This document shows, one piece after another, positions 45,591 to 54,710 of a DNA stretch of 64,000 bases. The position numbers were made by a program, and so were the translations under genes. Source of the stretch: Aeropyrum camini SY1 = JCM 12091 (GTDB lineage Archaea > Thermoproteota > Thermoprotei_A > Sulfolobales > Acidilobaceae); contig NC_022521.1 of the NCBI RefSeq assembly GCF_000591035.1, positions 992,001 through 1,056,000 on the forward strand, read 5' to 3'. The notes under the pieces were generated by a model. The model was given only the letters and a program-made list of their open reading frames with translations. It made no database searches and had not been told where the DNA came from. Each line of letters begins with the position of its first letter. Position 1 is the stretch's first letter.

Positions 45591-46202
45591 TCATGTTTTA
45601 TGTGGCGTTTTAGACGCGAGAAGCAAGCCAGCTGGAGTGGGTAGAACCACGGGCTTCCACGGCTCCTTCGATACCATGCTAAAGAATTTGGATGGCGGGG
45701 GAGGTTGAAAGGCGTTGTGGAAGGCGGCTACACCTCCAGTTACCAGCAGATTTTCAAGCTTAGCTAAAGCATTGGGGTAGTCCCTCTTCTCTATATCCAC
45801 AAATGCCATATCAAAAGCCTCCCCTCCTTTAGATTCTAGGTCCGAGAAATAGTCTAGAGCATCGCCCTCTACAACCTCAAACTCTATCCTCCCCCCGAAC
45901 ATATCCCTGGCCCCTTCAAGCTTCCTCGAGAGAATGTTAGCCAGTTCCCCCTCATACTCGATAGCAATTATCCTACAAGCCATCTCCAAACACCTATGGT
46001 AAGCTCCGTAGGCTATCCAGACGGTCGAATAGCCGATGCCAGCGCCAGCATCAACATAAGTCCTCTTTCCGCCGCCAACCAAATATGCTATGGAAGCTAG
46101 TATAAGGCCGTCCTCAGGGTCTATAGCAGGAATGCCAAGCTCAATACTAGCCCTCCTAATATTTTCCGAGAATACTTGGAACTGCCTGGCTTCGCTAATC
46201 AT
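45591..46202 (-). CDS. class I SAM-dependent methyltransferase, O-methyltransferase-like
   Basis: A 203-residue Rossmann methyltransferase. YVDAGAGIGYSTVWIAYG is the SAM motif I, RIIAIEYEGE motif II, and EGDALDYF and DMAFVDIEKRDYPNALAKLENLL follow as in caffeoyl-CoA/catechol O-methyltransferases. The acceptor is unknown. It converges on the copper chaperone gene with 32 bases between and is not obviously part of the respiratory set. Confidence 0.8.
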   Translation of the reverse strand: MISEARQFQVFSENIRRASIELGIPAIDPEDGLILASIAYLVGGGKRTYVDAGAGIGYSTVWIAYGAYHRCLEMACRIIAIEYEGELANILSRKLEGARDMFGGRIEFEVVEGDALDYFSDLESKGGEAFDMAFVDIEKRDYPNALAKLENLLVTGGVAAFHNAFQPPPPSKFFSMVSKEPWKPVVLPTPAGLLLASKTPHKT

Positions 46203-46586
46203 AGTTTATGCCACCGCTCGCTCGAACCGCTGTTTCATAAATTCGCTATTAGCGTTTTATATCTGCTACTGCAGCCAGAGTATCTTCAAGCATCCAGTAG
46301 TGTCTAGTACATAGTCTACATGATCCCAGCGGGCTTCGAGTCACGCAGATATTATCAGCCTAACCCAGAAACTAACCCTTGCTAAAAGCCTCCTACCAGA
46401 AGACATGCTATATTCCACTATATCGGCTGGCTAGAATGCAGTAGAGGCTCCTACTTAAACACTTCTAACTAAAGCCACATGAATTATATTGTTCAATATA
46501 TAGGATGCTTCTGGAGAAGAGAGTTAGTTGTTCGACTATATTTAAACCTTGTACAGGCTGACTAGACCGCCTGGGGGAGTAGGGGT
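46203..46586. other. non-coding gap with inverted repeat and promoter for Rieske/cytochrome b
   Basis: This 384-base gap separates divergent genes. I see no convincing small gene, tRNA or stable long hairpin in its left half. In its right part are an inverted repeat TATATTGTTCAATATA (46485-46500) and, 36 bases further, a TATA box CTATATTTAAA (46536-46546) that would start transcription near 46570, shortly before the Rieske TTG at 46587. The repeat is well placed as an operator. Confidence 0.45.
46536..46546 (+). promoter_or_regulatory. TATA box for Rieske/cytochrome b operon
   Basis: CTATATTTAAA, giving a predicted leader of about 15-20 bases that holds GGGGGAGTAGGGG before the TTG start at 46587. 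Confidence 0.6.
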
Positions 46587-47384
46587 TTGGCTGTTAAGCT
46601 TAGGAGGAGGGATTTTCTAAAGCTTGTCGGGGCTGCTGGAGTTGCCGTATCGCTCCTAGGAGTAGTTCCGCCTATAGTTAGGTATACGGTCCCGCCGATA
46701 CTTAGGGGGGAGATGCCCAGGAGCAAGCTGGTCTGGGAAGACTGTAGCCCGGTCAAGGCTTCGGAGCTGGAGGCTAACACTCATTACCTCTTCTACTATC
46801 CTCTTGTGGATACTATAAATACTCTTCTAAAGCTCGAGACTCCCAGCGGGAAGCCTATTAGAATACCCGAGATGAGGGTTCCCAGCCAGATGAACCCCGC
46901 TATGGAGCCTCCGGCGTGGCTTGACGGTGATTTAAGCGATAGCGAGATAAGGAGACTCGAAGAGATTGCGACGGGAGGCGGGTTCTTCATTTACCCGCCC
47001 GGCGTTGGTCCAGACGGCAACATAGTGGCCTACAACCTAATATGTCAGCACCTGGGCTGCCCCTACCCAGCCCTCAGATACTACCCTCCGGGCACACCAA
47101 TAACAACAAACCCACCCGACGTGGGGGCTAAAGGGGGCGTGCTGCATTGTATGTGCCACGGATCGGCCTACGACCCCTCAAGAGGCTCCATAGTGCTAAC
47201 ACCCCCCACAGTAAAGCCTTTGCCCGCCATAAAGCTCGAGTGGGACCCGGCGACTGACGAGCTTTATGCGGTCGACGTTGTGGGCCCCACCATACTCGGC
47301 AAAGTCTGCAACACATGCGGAAAGCTAGTAGGCTCCACGGTTGTAGTGGGTGTTAACAGGGAGCCCGAGAAGGTTCAGTGCTAA
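46587..47384 (+). CDS. Rieske iron-sulfur protein with Tat signal
   Basis: A 265-residue Rieske protein of an archaeal bc1-like complex. The twin-arginine signal LRRRDFLKLVGAAG begins at residue 5, so the folded protein is exported with its [2Fe-2S] cluster. Cluster ligands and the disulfide are in ICQHLGCPYP and LHCMCHGSAYD. A C-terminal extension carries an extra CNTCGK pair. The TTG start at 46587 follows a G-rich site. Cytochrome b begins 23 bases downstream, so these form a quinol-oxidising pair; no cytochrome c1 is next to them, though a cytochrome c is encoded 5 kb upstream. Confidence 0.93.
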   Translation: MAVKLRRRDFLKLVGAAGVAVSLLGVVPPIVRYTVPPILRGEMPRSKLVWEDCSPVKASELEANTHYLFYYPLVDTINTLLKLETPSGKPIRIPEMRVPSQMNPAMEPPAWLDGDLSDSEIRRLEEIATGGGFFIYPPGVGPDGNIVAYNLICQHLGCPYPALRYYPPGTPITTNPPDVGAKGGVLHCMCHGSAYDPSRGSIVLTPPTVKPLPAIKLEWDPATDELYAVDVVGPTILGKVCNTCGKLVGSTVVVGVNREPEKVQC

Positions 47385-47406
47385 CCATGGGAAGGGGTGT
47401 GGGGCT

Positions 47407-49122
47407 ATGGCTGCTAGGATGCTTGCGAGGAAGGCTTGGGAGTGGATATACGAGAGGGGTGGCTTAGGCCACCTTCCATTCTATAGGGTGCCCTACAGCT
47501 ATTTCACGCTAGACATATGGCTGGGGGCTATAGTCGCCTCTAGCTTCTTCTGGCTTGCCCTAACCGGCCTTCTGCTGCTCTTCTACTATAGGCCCACGGA
47601 TCCGCTGGAGTCTAGTAAGGCTATAATTTTCGAGAGGCCGTTCGGCGCCCTCCTGCTTACAAGCCATCTCTACGCAGCCCACTTCATGCTAATAGGGGTT
47701 TTCGCCCACGCTTTCAGAAACCTGTTCAAGGGAGTATACAAGAGGCCTAGGGAGCTGGTGTGGATAGTCGGTGTTGCAACAGGCTTCCTAGCCCTCCAGA
47801 CGGCGTTCTTCGGCTACAGTCTTGTCGGGGATAGGATAGCTAAGGAGGCTGTAAACATCGGCTCAGCACTCAACCTCAGGAGCCTCGGAGAGGAGCTGGG
47901 GCTCTATGTTGTTGCAATACTCTTCGGCCTAGACCCCGCCGAAAGGTACTTCAGGATAACCGCCCTCCACGTGCTCCTCGCCGCCACAGTATTCCTCCTC
48001 TTCCTACTCCACTTCGGCCTCTTCGAGGTCCACGGCCCAGCCCCGAAGGAGGAGGAGACGGGCTGGAAGGCCGAGCCTGCGAAGATACCGCAGGATAGGA
48101 AGGACCTGGCGCCGTGGTTCCCGGTCAACCTCGTCTTCATACTGGCAGTCACCCTTATGACGTGGGGCTTTATAGTCTTTACCGCTGGCATGGCTCAGAG
48201 GTTCGCAGACCTACTACCACCCCTTTTCAAGCCATACCCTGTTGAGGCTGAGGACTTCACACCAATGCCCCCATGGTTCTTCCTCTACACCTACAGGATC
48301 TTCCAGATGACTTTCCTGACACTCAGCCTGGAGAACACGCCCCAGCTGCTCCAGTTTATAGTGGCGCTCGTCCTACCGCCGCTGATATTAATGCTCATAC
48401 CCTTCGTGGATAGAAAGGTTTCCACAAACCCTGTTGACAGGCCTTGGATAACCGGCCTGGGCATAATACTGCTAACCGGCTATATGCAGCTGACCATTTG
48501 GTCTATGATAGAGCCTGGTATACCTATAAGGCTGGTGCAGCTGCTCACCGTAGCGAGCCCACCACTGGCTATTACAATAGCAGGCCTCTACCTGCTCAGG
48601 AAGGTTAGGGTGGGTGAGGACATAACGCCTGGAGACTTCATAGCCTCCTCAGGCCTGCTGGCGGCGGCCACAGCTCTACCCCCGCTACTTGGTATGGCGC
48701 TTGGCGTGCCGGAGCTTCACCAAGAGGTTGCAGTGGGCTTCCTAGGCCTGGCGTTCGCCGCGGTAATACTTGGCTGGATAGCGGCTAAACTTAGGGTGGA
48801 GCCCGAGGGGGAGCTACAGCCCGTGCAAGACCCGGACACCTCCATACCCTGGTACCTGCTGCTGGCAGCGCTTGGCGAGGTGGGTATAGCTGCGTTCTCC
48901 CTAATAGCACTGACGGCGATAGCCATCATAGACCCTGTAGCCTATGCAATGCAGGCCACAGTACTAACAGGGCTTCTACTACTATCGGGTGGAGCACTCG
49001 CGCACGCACTCTTCAGGGCGCTCGCCGCAGAGTGGATACCGCGTGGAGACGTGGTCAGCGAGCTTAAAGTCCACTGCCTACCCTACCTAGCTCTAGCCCT
49101 AGCTGCAATCTTCGTACTGTAG
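47407..49122 (+). CDS. cytochrome b of a bc1-like complex
   Basis: A 571-residue polytopic di-heme cytochrome b. The two H-x13-H pairs are His87/His101 (SHLYAAHFMLIGVFAH) and His188/His202 (ALHVLLAATVFLLFLLH), as in the bc1 family. The C-terminal half has more helices than mitochondrial cytochrome b, probably reaching 12 or more in total. The quinol-site motif, normally PEWY, reads PPWF (288-291), so the glutamate is missing. I chose the ATG at 47407, after GGGGTGTGGGG; the longer frame would overlap the Rieske gene. Functions with the Rieske protein in quinol oxidation. Confidence 0.9.
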   Translation: MAARMLARKAWEWIYERGGLGHLPFYRVPYSYFTLDIWLGAIVASSFFWLALTGLLLLFYYRPTDPLESSKAIIFERPFGALLLTSHLYAAHFMLIGVFAHAFRNLFKGVYKRPRELVWIVGVATGFLALQTAFFGYSLVGDRIAKEAVNIGSALNLRSLGEELGLYVVAILFGLDPAERYFRITALHVLLAATVFLLFLLHFGLFEVHGPAPKEEETGWKAEPAKIPQDRKDLAPWFPVNLVFILAVTLMTWGFIVFTAGMAQRFADLLPPLFKPYPVEAEDFTPMPPWFFLYTYRIFQMTFLTLSLENTPQLLQFIVALVLPPLILMLIPFVDRKVSTNPVDRPWITGLGIILLTGYMQLTIWSMIEPGIPIRLVQLLTVASPPLAITIAGLYLLRKVRVGEDITPGDFIASSGLLAAATALPPLLGMALGVPELHQEVAVGFLGLAFAAVILGWIAAKLRVEPEGELQPVQDPDTSIPWYLLLAALGEVGIAAFSLIALTAIAIIDPVAYAMQATVLTGLLLLSGGALAHALFRALAAEWIPRGDVVSELKVHCLPYLALALAAIFVL

Positions 49123-49211
49123 AGAGGCGAGAACGGTTTTTCCATGTTTTGACACATTCTCAACCCCGCAGCCCCGTCGAGATGATACAACCACCTATTT
49201 CTCCCCTAGCT

Positions 49212-49221
49212 CCCTATAAGC
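49212..49221 (+). promoter_or_regulatory. TATA-like box for VKOR gene
   Basis: CCCTATAAGC centred about 25 bases before the ATG at 49241, indicating a leaderless transcript. Confidence 0.5.
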
Positions 49222-49240
49222 CTACATCACGGGTTGTGCG

Positions 49241-49684
49241 ATGGTAGATGCAGATCCACTAAACATTGTATACCTGGCCTTACTGACAGTAGGCTGGCTA
49301 GCCAGCATAGGCGGCTTCATCGAATTTAGGAGAAGCCTTATGGGGGGCGGTTTCGTCTGCAAAGCCGAAAACAAGGGTTGGATAAGCTGTAGGTCAGCCT
49401 ACGTCATACCCCAGGCGTTCATAGCCGGGCGAATCCACCTCTCGGAGCTCGCCCCCATATACTTTACCGCCACGCTTGCAGCCGCCCTCCTGGGGGTGCT
49501 CCTAGACATAGGCCTTCTACTCGGTATTTCACAACTGCTCACGGCTGCTGGAGCAGCTGCTGTGCCGTATCTCGTATACCTTGAGGTGAGGGTTGCAAGG
49601 GCAATATGCCTGTGGTGCACTGTAATGCACATCTCCCTAATACTAGCCCTAGCGGCAGCGGCGGCGGAGGTTTTAGGAGGTTAA
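49241..49684 (+). CDS. vitamin K epoxide reductase (VKOR)-family disulfide-forming protein
   Basis: A 147-residue four-helix membrane protein. The quinone-linked active site is CLWC (Cys123, Cys126) in ARAICLWCTVMH, and the loop cysteines Cys40 and Cys50 lie between helices 1 and 2 (GGGFVCKAENKGWISCRS), exactly the VKOR pattern. It passes electrons from protein thiols to quinone and so creates disulfides, as DsbB does in bacteria. Aeropyrum VKOR homologues have been studied as disulfide-forming enzymes. The ATG is directly after a TATA-like box. No DsbA-type partner is adjacent; the side of the membrane on which it acts cannot be fixed here. Confidence 0.9.
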   Translation: MVDADPLNIVYLALLTVGWLASIGGFIEFRRSLMGGGFVCKAENKGWISCRSAYVIPQAFIAGRIHLSELAPIYFTATLAAALLGVLLDIGLLLGISQLLTAAGAAAVPYLVYLEVRVARAICLWCTVMHISLILALAAAAAEVLGG

Positions 49685-49700
49685 GAGCCCTGATCAAAGC

Positions 49701-49709
49701 TGTTATATA
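49701..49709 (+). promoter_or_regulatory. TATA box for ABC importer operon
   Basis: TGTTATATA, about 23 bases before the ATG at 49728; predicts a leaderless transcript for the three-gene importer. Confidence 0.55.
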
Positions 49710-49727
49710 GCGGAGGTAGCCCCTGTA

Positions 49728-51287
49728 ATGGCCTCCCAAAACAGGACTACCTACATTTTAATAGCAGGCCTTCTGCTCGTCGTGATAGTCGTCGGGGCCG
49801 CTCTACTCCTCCGACCAGGCGGCGAAGAGACGGCGACCACCACCCCTGTAGAGACAGAGGAGACCGGGGTAACAACAGAGGCAACGGGTGTAACGACAAC
49901 CACGGCGACGACTACAGAGGGGGGTGTTGGAGGAGGTGCGGAAACCACGACCGAGACAAAAGTCGAGACAGGGCCAGTAGTGTTAAGGGTTCTGACCCGC
50001 CATCCAGGGGAGATACAGCTGGCGGCGAAGGAGGAGTTCCTTAAGAGTGATATAGCTAAGAGGTATAATATCGTTGATATAAAGTTCTACTCCGTGCCGC
50101 CCGTGAGCTGGATAAGCGCCATAGAGAGTAGAGGCGATATAGACGTCGCCTGGGGAGGCGGCCCAACCCTATTCGACCAGCTATACCAGGCGGGCTACCT
50201 AGCCCCCCTCACCAGCGACGCCGCCCTCAATGCCGCTGCACAGATCCCAGACCTCTTTGCCGGTGCCCCTATGAAGCGTGTAGACAGCGAGGGAAGGATA
50301 TACTGGGTTGCAGCCAGCGTCGCCAGCTTCGGCTTCACGGTGAACCATGACGTGCTAAACCAGTACAACCTACCTGTTCCTAAGAGGTGGGCCGACCTTG
50401 CGTCACCCGTGTACGCCGGCCCTCTTGTCCTCGAGAACAGACCAGTGATTGCGATAGCAGACCCAACTAGGTCTACAAGCAACACTAGGATGTACGAGAT
50501 AATACTCCAGGCCTACGGCTGGGAAGAGGGCTGGAGGGTCCTCACTGGAATGGCGGCTAACGCCCTGGTTGAAGGCGGTAGCGCGGAGGTTAGGGACGAT
50601 GTTATCCAGGGTAGGGTGGCTATAGGGATAACAATCGACTTCTACGGCTACACAGCTATGAAGGCCAACCCGGCTACAGAGTATATCATACCTGAGGGGG
50701 AGACCATCATAAACGGCGACCCCATAGCCCTCCTCACAACTTCCAAGCACCCCGAGGCGGCACAGGCTTTCATAGCGTGGGTGCTAACTGAGGGCCAGAA
50801 GATATGGTTCAGGGAGGACATCAACAGGCTGCCCTCTAACCCGAAGGCTTTCGAGCTGCCCGAGGGCAGGGAGAGGCAGGACCTCAAAACAATATACGAC
50901 AAGCTCTCCCAGGCTAAGTCTATGGAGTTCAGCGACGAAGAGGCACTTAAAATAGAGTCGGCTATGCAGCTCTACTTCAAGGCAACACTGGTAGACCTGA
51001 ACGGGATACTTAAGGAAGTGTGGATGACTATGGTCCAGCTTCTCATGGAGGGCAAGATAGACGAGCAGACTTTCAACGACTACATGTCCAGACTCGGGTC
51101 GCCTCTAAAGTATCTCGACCCAGCCACCGGCGAGGAAAAGGTGTTTACAGAGGAGGACGCAGCAAGGGTTACTGGCGTGCTTAGGGAGAACCCGAGGCTT
51201 AAGGATGCTTACATCTCGGCGTGGAGGGAAGCTGCTATAGCGAAGTACGAGTCCCTCCTCGACGAGCTCTCCTCGCTAGGGGGCTGA
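49728..51287 (+). CDS. ABC transporter substrate-binding protein, ferric-iron type
   Basis: A 519-residue membrane-anchored binding protein. An N-terminal helix (TYILIAGLLLVVIVVGAALLL) and a Thr/Glu-rich linker (about 35-80) precede a bacterial-type cluster D binding domain, with DVAWGGGPTLFDQLYQAGYLAPL, FGFTVNHDVLNQYNLPVP, YAGPLVLENRPVIAIADPTRS and DPIALLTTSKHPEAAQAFIAWV, as in Fe(3+)-binding AfuA/FutA relatives. Helix-plus-linker anchoring is typical of archaeal binding proteins. It is followed after nine bases by the permease. Iron is the likeliest cargo; other anions or thiamine-type ligands cannot be excluded. Confidence 0.85.
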   Translation: MASQNRTTYILIAGLLLVVIVVGAALLLRPGGEETATTTPVETEETGVTTEATGVTTTTATTTEGGVGGGAETTTETKVETGPVVLRVLTRHPGEIQLAAKEEFLKSDIAKRYNIVDIKFYSVPPVSWISAIESRGDIDVAWGGGPTLFDQLYQAGYLAPLTSDAALNAAAQIPDLFAGAPMKRVDSEGRIYWVAASVASFGFTVNHDVLNQYNLPVPKRWADLASPVYAGPLVLENRPVIAIADPTRSTSNTRMYEIILQAYGWEEGWRVLTGMAANALVEGGSAEVRDDVIQGRVAIGITIDFYGYTAMKANPATEYIIPEGETIINGDPIALLTTSKHPEAAQAFIAWVLTEGQKIWFREDINRLPSNPKAFELPEGRERQDLKTIYDKLSQAKSMEFSDEEALKIESAMQLYFKATLVDLNGILKEVWMTMVQLLMEGKIDEQTFNDYMSRLGSPLKYLDPATGEEKVFTEEDAARVTGVLRENPRLKDAYISAWREAAIAKYESLLDELSSLGG

Positions 51288-51296
51288 GCAAAGGCC

Positions 51297-53081
51297 TTGC
51301 CCAGGCGGCTAGACCCGAGTGCCCTCATATTCACAGCATTCCCGCTAGCCTTTTTCACCCTCCTGCTCATAGCTCCACTGGCCCTCCTGCTCTACAAGCC
51401 CCTCGTCACCCTCGTATCCATCGACTACCCCCTGGGGGGCCTCCTCGACTATCCTTTCGTTAGCAAGAGGCCGCTTGGCTCCCACTTCAAGTATATAGAC
51501 CTCCCCACCGGTCCCGACAAACTCATAATTTCTCTAAAGGACTACGGCGTCATAGTCAACACAGTAATAGTGGCAACCCTAGTAACCCTATTCTCCACTA
51601 TTGTAGGCACAGCAGCAGCACTCCTAACATCCTCATACTATTTCCCAGGGAGGGATGTGGTGAGGATAGTGATGATGCTGCCGCTTCTCTACACCCCCTT
51701 CGTAAACGCGTTCGTAGTCTACAACCTCTTCGGCAAGGACAACGGGGTTCTAGCGTCGATCACCGGGTCACTCTTTGGAGTGTCAGTCTACTTCCAGGGC
51801 CTAGCCGGGGTCATCCTAACACAGACCCTCATGTTCTGGCCTATAGTCTATGTTAACGCGTTTGCAAGCATGGTACAGATAGACCCTAGCCTCAAAGAGC
51901 AGGCCGAAAACCTTGGCGCGCGGGGGCTGAGGCTCCACAGAACAGTAACCCTACCCCTCGCCATGCCGGGTATAACGGCTGGCGCCGCCCTCGTCTTCAT
52001 ATTTAGCATGGAGGACCTCGCAGCGCCCATAGCATTCAGGGTGGACAACGTTATCTCCAGGTGGATAGTCAACGAGATTCTGGCCTCGCCGAGCGTCGAG
52101 GAGATCTCTGTGGACACCCTGATACTAGCCCTGATTCTTGTGAGTACAGCCAGCCTCTGGTTCGTCACCGTGAAGAGGTACCTCAGCCTACGCCAATACG
52201 CTATGCTTCAGAAAGGCGGTGTTAGAGAGCGTAGGCTCGAGGAGCCGGGGCCCCTTGCGAAGGCCCTCATATACCTCATCCTTATACCCTGGATACTCGT
52301 AAGCATCTCACCCCAGCTAGGAGTCGTCGTGTACGCCTTCAGCGAGAGCTGGATTGGCACCGTGCCCCAGGGCCTCACCCTGGATCACATGAGGGAGGTC
52401 CTGAGCGACGGTCGAGTGGTGAACGCCTTTAGGAATAGTGTGACCTACGCCCTACTCGCCTCGATCATCTCAATAGTAATAGCTGTGACAACATCGTATT
52501 CGGTTGAGAGGCTTAGGACGAGGCTCTCGGAGCCCCTAGACGTCCTGGCGACAATACCTATAGCCCTCCCCGGCCTGGCCCTAGCCCTCGGGTTCCTCAT
52601 AATGTTCTCAACAGACTTTACCAAAGGCACGATACTAGACCCCTACGAATTCCCAGCCCTCTTCCTGGTCCTGGCATACTCGGTTAGGAAGAGCCCCTTC
52701 GCCACCAGAGCAGCCTTCGCCGGGCTGAAGCATCTCCACAAGAGCCTGGAAGAGGCTGCGATGAACCTTGGGGCCAGAAGACTTAGGGTTATACGGGACA
52801 TAACGGTGCCTCTCATAGGCATAAACCTCCTGGGTGGTGTGCTCCTAACTTTCGTCTACAGCGTCACAGAGGTGAGCACCAGCATAACGATAGGCGGTCT
52901 CAACGAAGACTACTCTCCCATAACATACATAATCTACGACTACGTAACCGGGGGTTATGGGGGAGGAGCTTTCGTGCACCTGGCAGCATCCATAGTGGTT
53001 ATATTGATGGCTATACAGGTAGCGGCTATAACTTTCGTGAACGTGGCGTTGAAGCAGAGGTACGCATTCATAGGGGTGTGA
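51297..53081 (+). CDS. ABC transporter permease, two fused domains (FbpB-like)
   Basis: A 594-residue permease with about 12 transmembrane helices, made of two homologous halves as in FbpB/AfuB. Each half carries an EAA loop for ATPase contact: [20 protein letters not shown] (first) and [20 protein letters not shown] (second). The TTG start at 51297 follows the binding-protein stop by nine bases. The gene ends seven bases before the ATPase gene. Cargo is inferred from the binding protein. Confidence 0.92.
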   Translation: MPRRLDPSALIFTAFPLAFFTLLLIAPLALLLYKPLVTLVSIDYPLGGLLDYPFVSKRPLGSHFKYIDLPTGPDKLIISLKDYGVIVNTVIVATLVTLFSTIVGTAAALLTSSYYFPGRDVVRIVMMLPLLYTPFVNAFVVYNLFGKDNGVLASITGSLFGVSVYFQGLAGVILTQTLMFWPIVYVNAFASMVQIDPSLKEQAENLGARGLRLHRTVTLPLAMPGITAGAALVFIFSMEDLAAPIAFRVDNVISRWIVNEILASPSVEEISVDTLILALILVSTASLWFVTVKRYLSLRQYAMLQKGGVRERRLEEPGPLAKALIYLILIPWILVSISPQLGVVVYAFSESWIGTVPQGLTLDHMREVLSDGRVVNAFRNSVTYALLASIISIVIAVTTSYSVERLRTRLSEPLDVLATIPIALPGLALALGFLIMFSTDFTKGTILDPYEFPALFLVLAYSVRKSPFATRAAFAGLKHLHKSLEEAAMNLGARRLRVIRDITVPLIGINLLGGVLLTFVYSVTEVSTSITIGGLNEDYSPITYIIYDYVTGGYGGGAFVHLAASIVVILMAIQVAAITFVNVALKQRYAFIGV

Positions 53082-53088
53082 AGCACCC

Positions 53089-54165
53089 GTGGCTGGCATA
53101 AATCTGGAAGGGGTGACAAAGAGGTTCGGCACCACTGTAGCCCTCGACAGTGTCAGCCTTGAGATCAGCGATGGAGAGATCTTCACGCTCCTAGGCCCCA
53201 GCGGCTGCGGGAAGACAACTACCCTGAGAGTTATAGCGGGCTTCGAAACCCCCGACGAAGGGAGGGTCTACATAGGGGATAGGGACGTTACAATGCTGAA
53301 ACCTTATGAGAGGAACACTGCTATGGTTTTCCAGAACTACGCCCTCTGGCCTCATATGAGGGTGTTCGACAACATAGCCTACGGCCTAAAGCTCCGCAAG
53401 CTGCCTAGGAGCGAAATTGTCAGGCGTGTTAGGTGGGCTGCCGAGCTTCTCGAGATCGACCATCTTCTGGACCGCTACCCCCACCAGCTGAGCGGGGGGC
53501 AGCAGCAGAGGGTGGCGGTGGCGAGGGCTATAGTGACGGAGCCCGAGGTCCTCCTCATGGACGAGCCTCTAAGCAACCTAGACGCCCACCTCAGGCTGAA
53601 GATGAGAGAGGAGATAGTTAGGCTTCAGAAGAGGCTCGGCGTCACCATAGTCTATGTGACCCATGACCAGGAGGAGGCCCTTAGCATAAGCCACAGGGTG
53701 GCAGTTATGAACAGGGGTAGGGTAGAGCAGGTGGGGACGCCTGTGGAAGTCTATGAGAAGCCGGCTACATATTTCGTGGCAACATTCATAGGGAGGTCCA
53801 CTGTTCTTGAGGGCATTGTCTCCGAGGTACTGGGCAGCGGTATGGTTAGGGTCATGATTGAGGGGGGCCTTTCCATAGTGGGGACCGACATGGAGGGGGG
53901 CCTTAGGGAGGGTGAGAGGGTCAGGGTGGTAATTAGGCCTGAGAGGGTCAAGGCAGGCAGCGAGTATAACGGGGAGAATGTGTTCGAAGGAACAGTCTCT
54001 CTAGCCATGTTTCTAGGCTGGAGAACACAGCTCAAGGTAGAGGTCGGGGGCCAGGAGATCACAATATACTCTGACCCGCGTAGAGCACCGGCGCCAGGCC
54101 AGCCCGTGAGGTTCTACGTGGACCCTGAGGAGGCTAAGGTCTACAGGCACACTGGCAGCAGCTAG
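53089..54165 (+). CDS. ABC transporter ATP-binding protein with TOBE domain
   Basis: A 358-residue ATPase of the FbpC/PotA/MalK type. Walker A is [16 protein letters not shown], the signature is [17 protein letters not shown], Walker B is [12 protein letters not shown], and the switch histidine is in VTHDQEEA. The last 110 residues form the TOBE/OB regulatory domain ([22 protein letters not shown]). The start codon at 53089 is seven bases after the permease. It completes the importer. Confidence 0.94.
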   Translation: MAGINLEGVTKRFGTTVALDSVSLEISDGEIFTLLGPSGCGKTTTLRVIAGFETPDEGRVYIGDRDVTMLKPYERNTAMVFQNYALWPHMRVFDNIAYGLKLRKLPRSEIVRRVRWAAELLEIDHLLDRYPHQLSGGQQQRVAVARAIVTEPEVLLMDEPLSNLDAHLRLKMREEIVRLQKRLGVTIVYVTHDQEEALSISHRVAVMNRGRVEQVGTPVEVYEKPATYFVATFIGRSTVLEGIVSEVLGSGMVRVMIEGGLSIVGTDMEGGLREGERVRVVIRPERVKAGSEYNGENVFEGTVSLAMFLGWRTQLKVEVGGQEITIYSDPRRAPAPGQPVRFYVDPEEAKVYRHTGSS

Positions 54166-54701
54166 CACTTCCTACATGGCCCCGGTATGCCAAGCCCCGC
54201 GTCGACCCTATCCCAAACTATGTTAACAAGTGCTGGGGCGACATTGAGTGGAGCGGGGGTGTAAACCCGCTCTGCAGCCCCCGCCTCGCTGCACAGCTTA
54301 TCGCCGTAAACCGCCCTTCTATACGCTGCAAGCTTCTCTTCATCCCGCCATACTCCCCCGCCTGCGTAGTCTACGCAGAGCAGCTCCTCCGGCTTCACGC
54401 CGATGTAGCTCATCACATCCCTAACCCCCCCTTGTATGAGGGAGGCTCCCAGGGGTCGGCCCCTCAAAACCGCTTTAACCCACCCCTCTAGACTGTCTGC
54501 GTCGGGGTAGAGTCTTCTCACGTCGGAGGACCTCGCGAGTATCCACCTAGCCCCAAGCCTCACAGCAGCAAGAACTCCCTGCCTGACTCCATGGGACAGG
54601 AGGAGGCTTGAGGAGATGAACACTCCGGCTTCGAGGGGGGTGCCAGCTGCTCCTATGTGTATCCTGCCGGCCTCCAACCCATCCCCCCAGGATATGTGCA
54701 T
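54162..54701 (-). CDS. putative TrmY-like SPOUT methyltransferase
   Basis: A 179-residue protein of uncertain identity. [57 protein letters not shown] and the ending [12 protein letters not shown] resemble, in order and spacing, the conserved blocks of TrmY, which makes N1-methylpseudouridine at tRNA position 54. The usual SAM-knot glycines are weakly matched ([13 protein letters not shown]). The assignment is therefore tentative. It starts nine bases after srp54 on the same strand and ends in a four-base overlap with the convergent ABC ATPase. Confidence 0.5.
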   Translation of the reverse strand: MHISWGDGLEAGRIHIGAAGTPLEAGVFISSSLLLSHGVRQGVLAAVRLGARWILARSSDVRRLYPDADSLEGWVKAVLRGRPLGASLIQGGVRDVMSYIGVKPEELLCVDYAGGGVWRDEEKLAAYRRAVYGDKLCSEAGAAERVYTPAPLNVAPALVNIVWDRVDAGLGIPGPCRKC

Positions 54702-54710
54702 CTAGATCTC

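Noticed and set aside
46330-46360. TTCGAGTC resembling a tRNA T-loop
   Set aside because: The flanking bases do not form a proper T-stem and no acceptor, D or anticodon arm can be placed around it.
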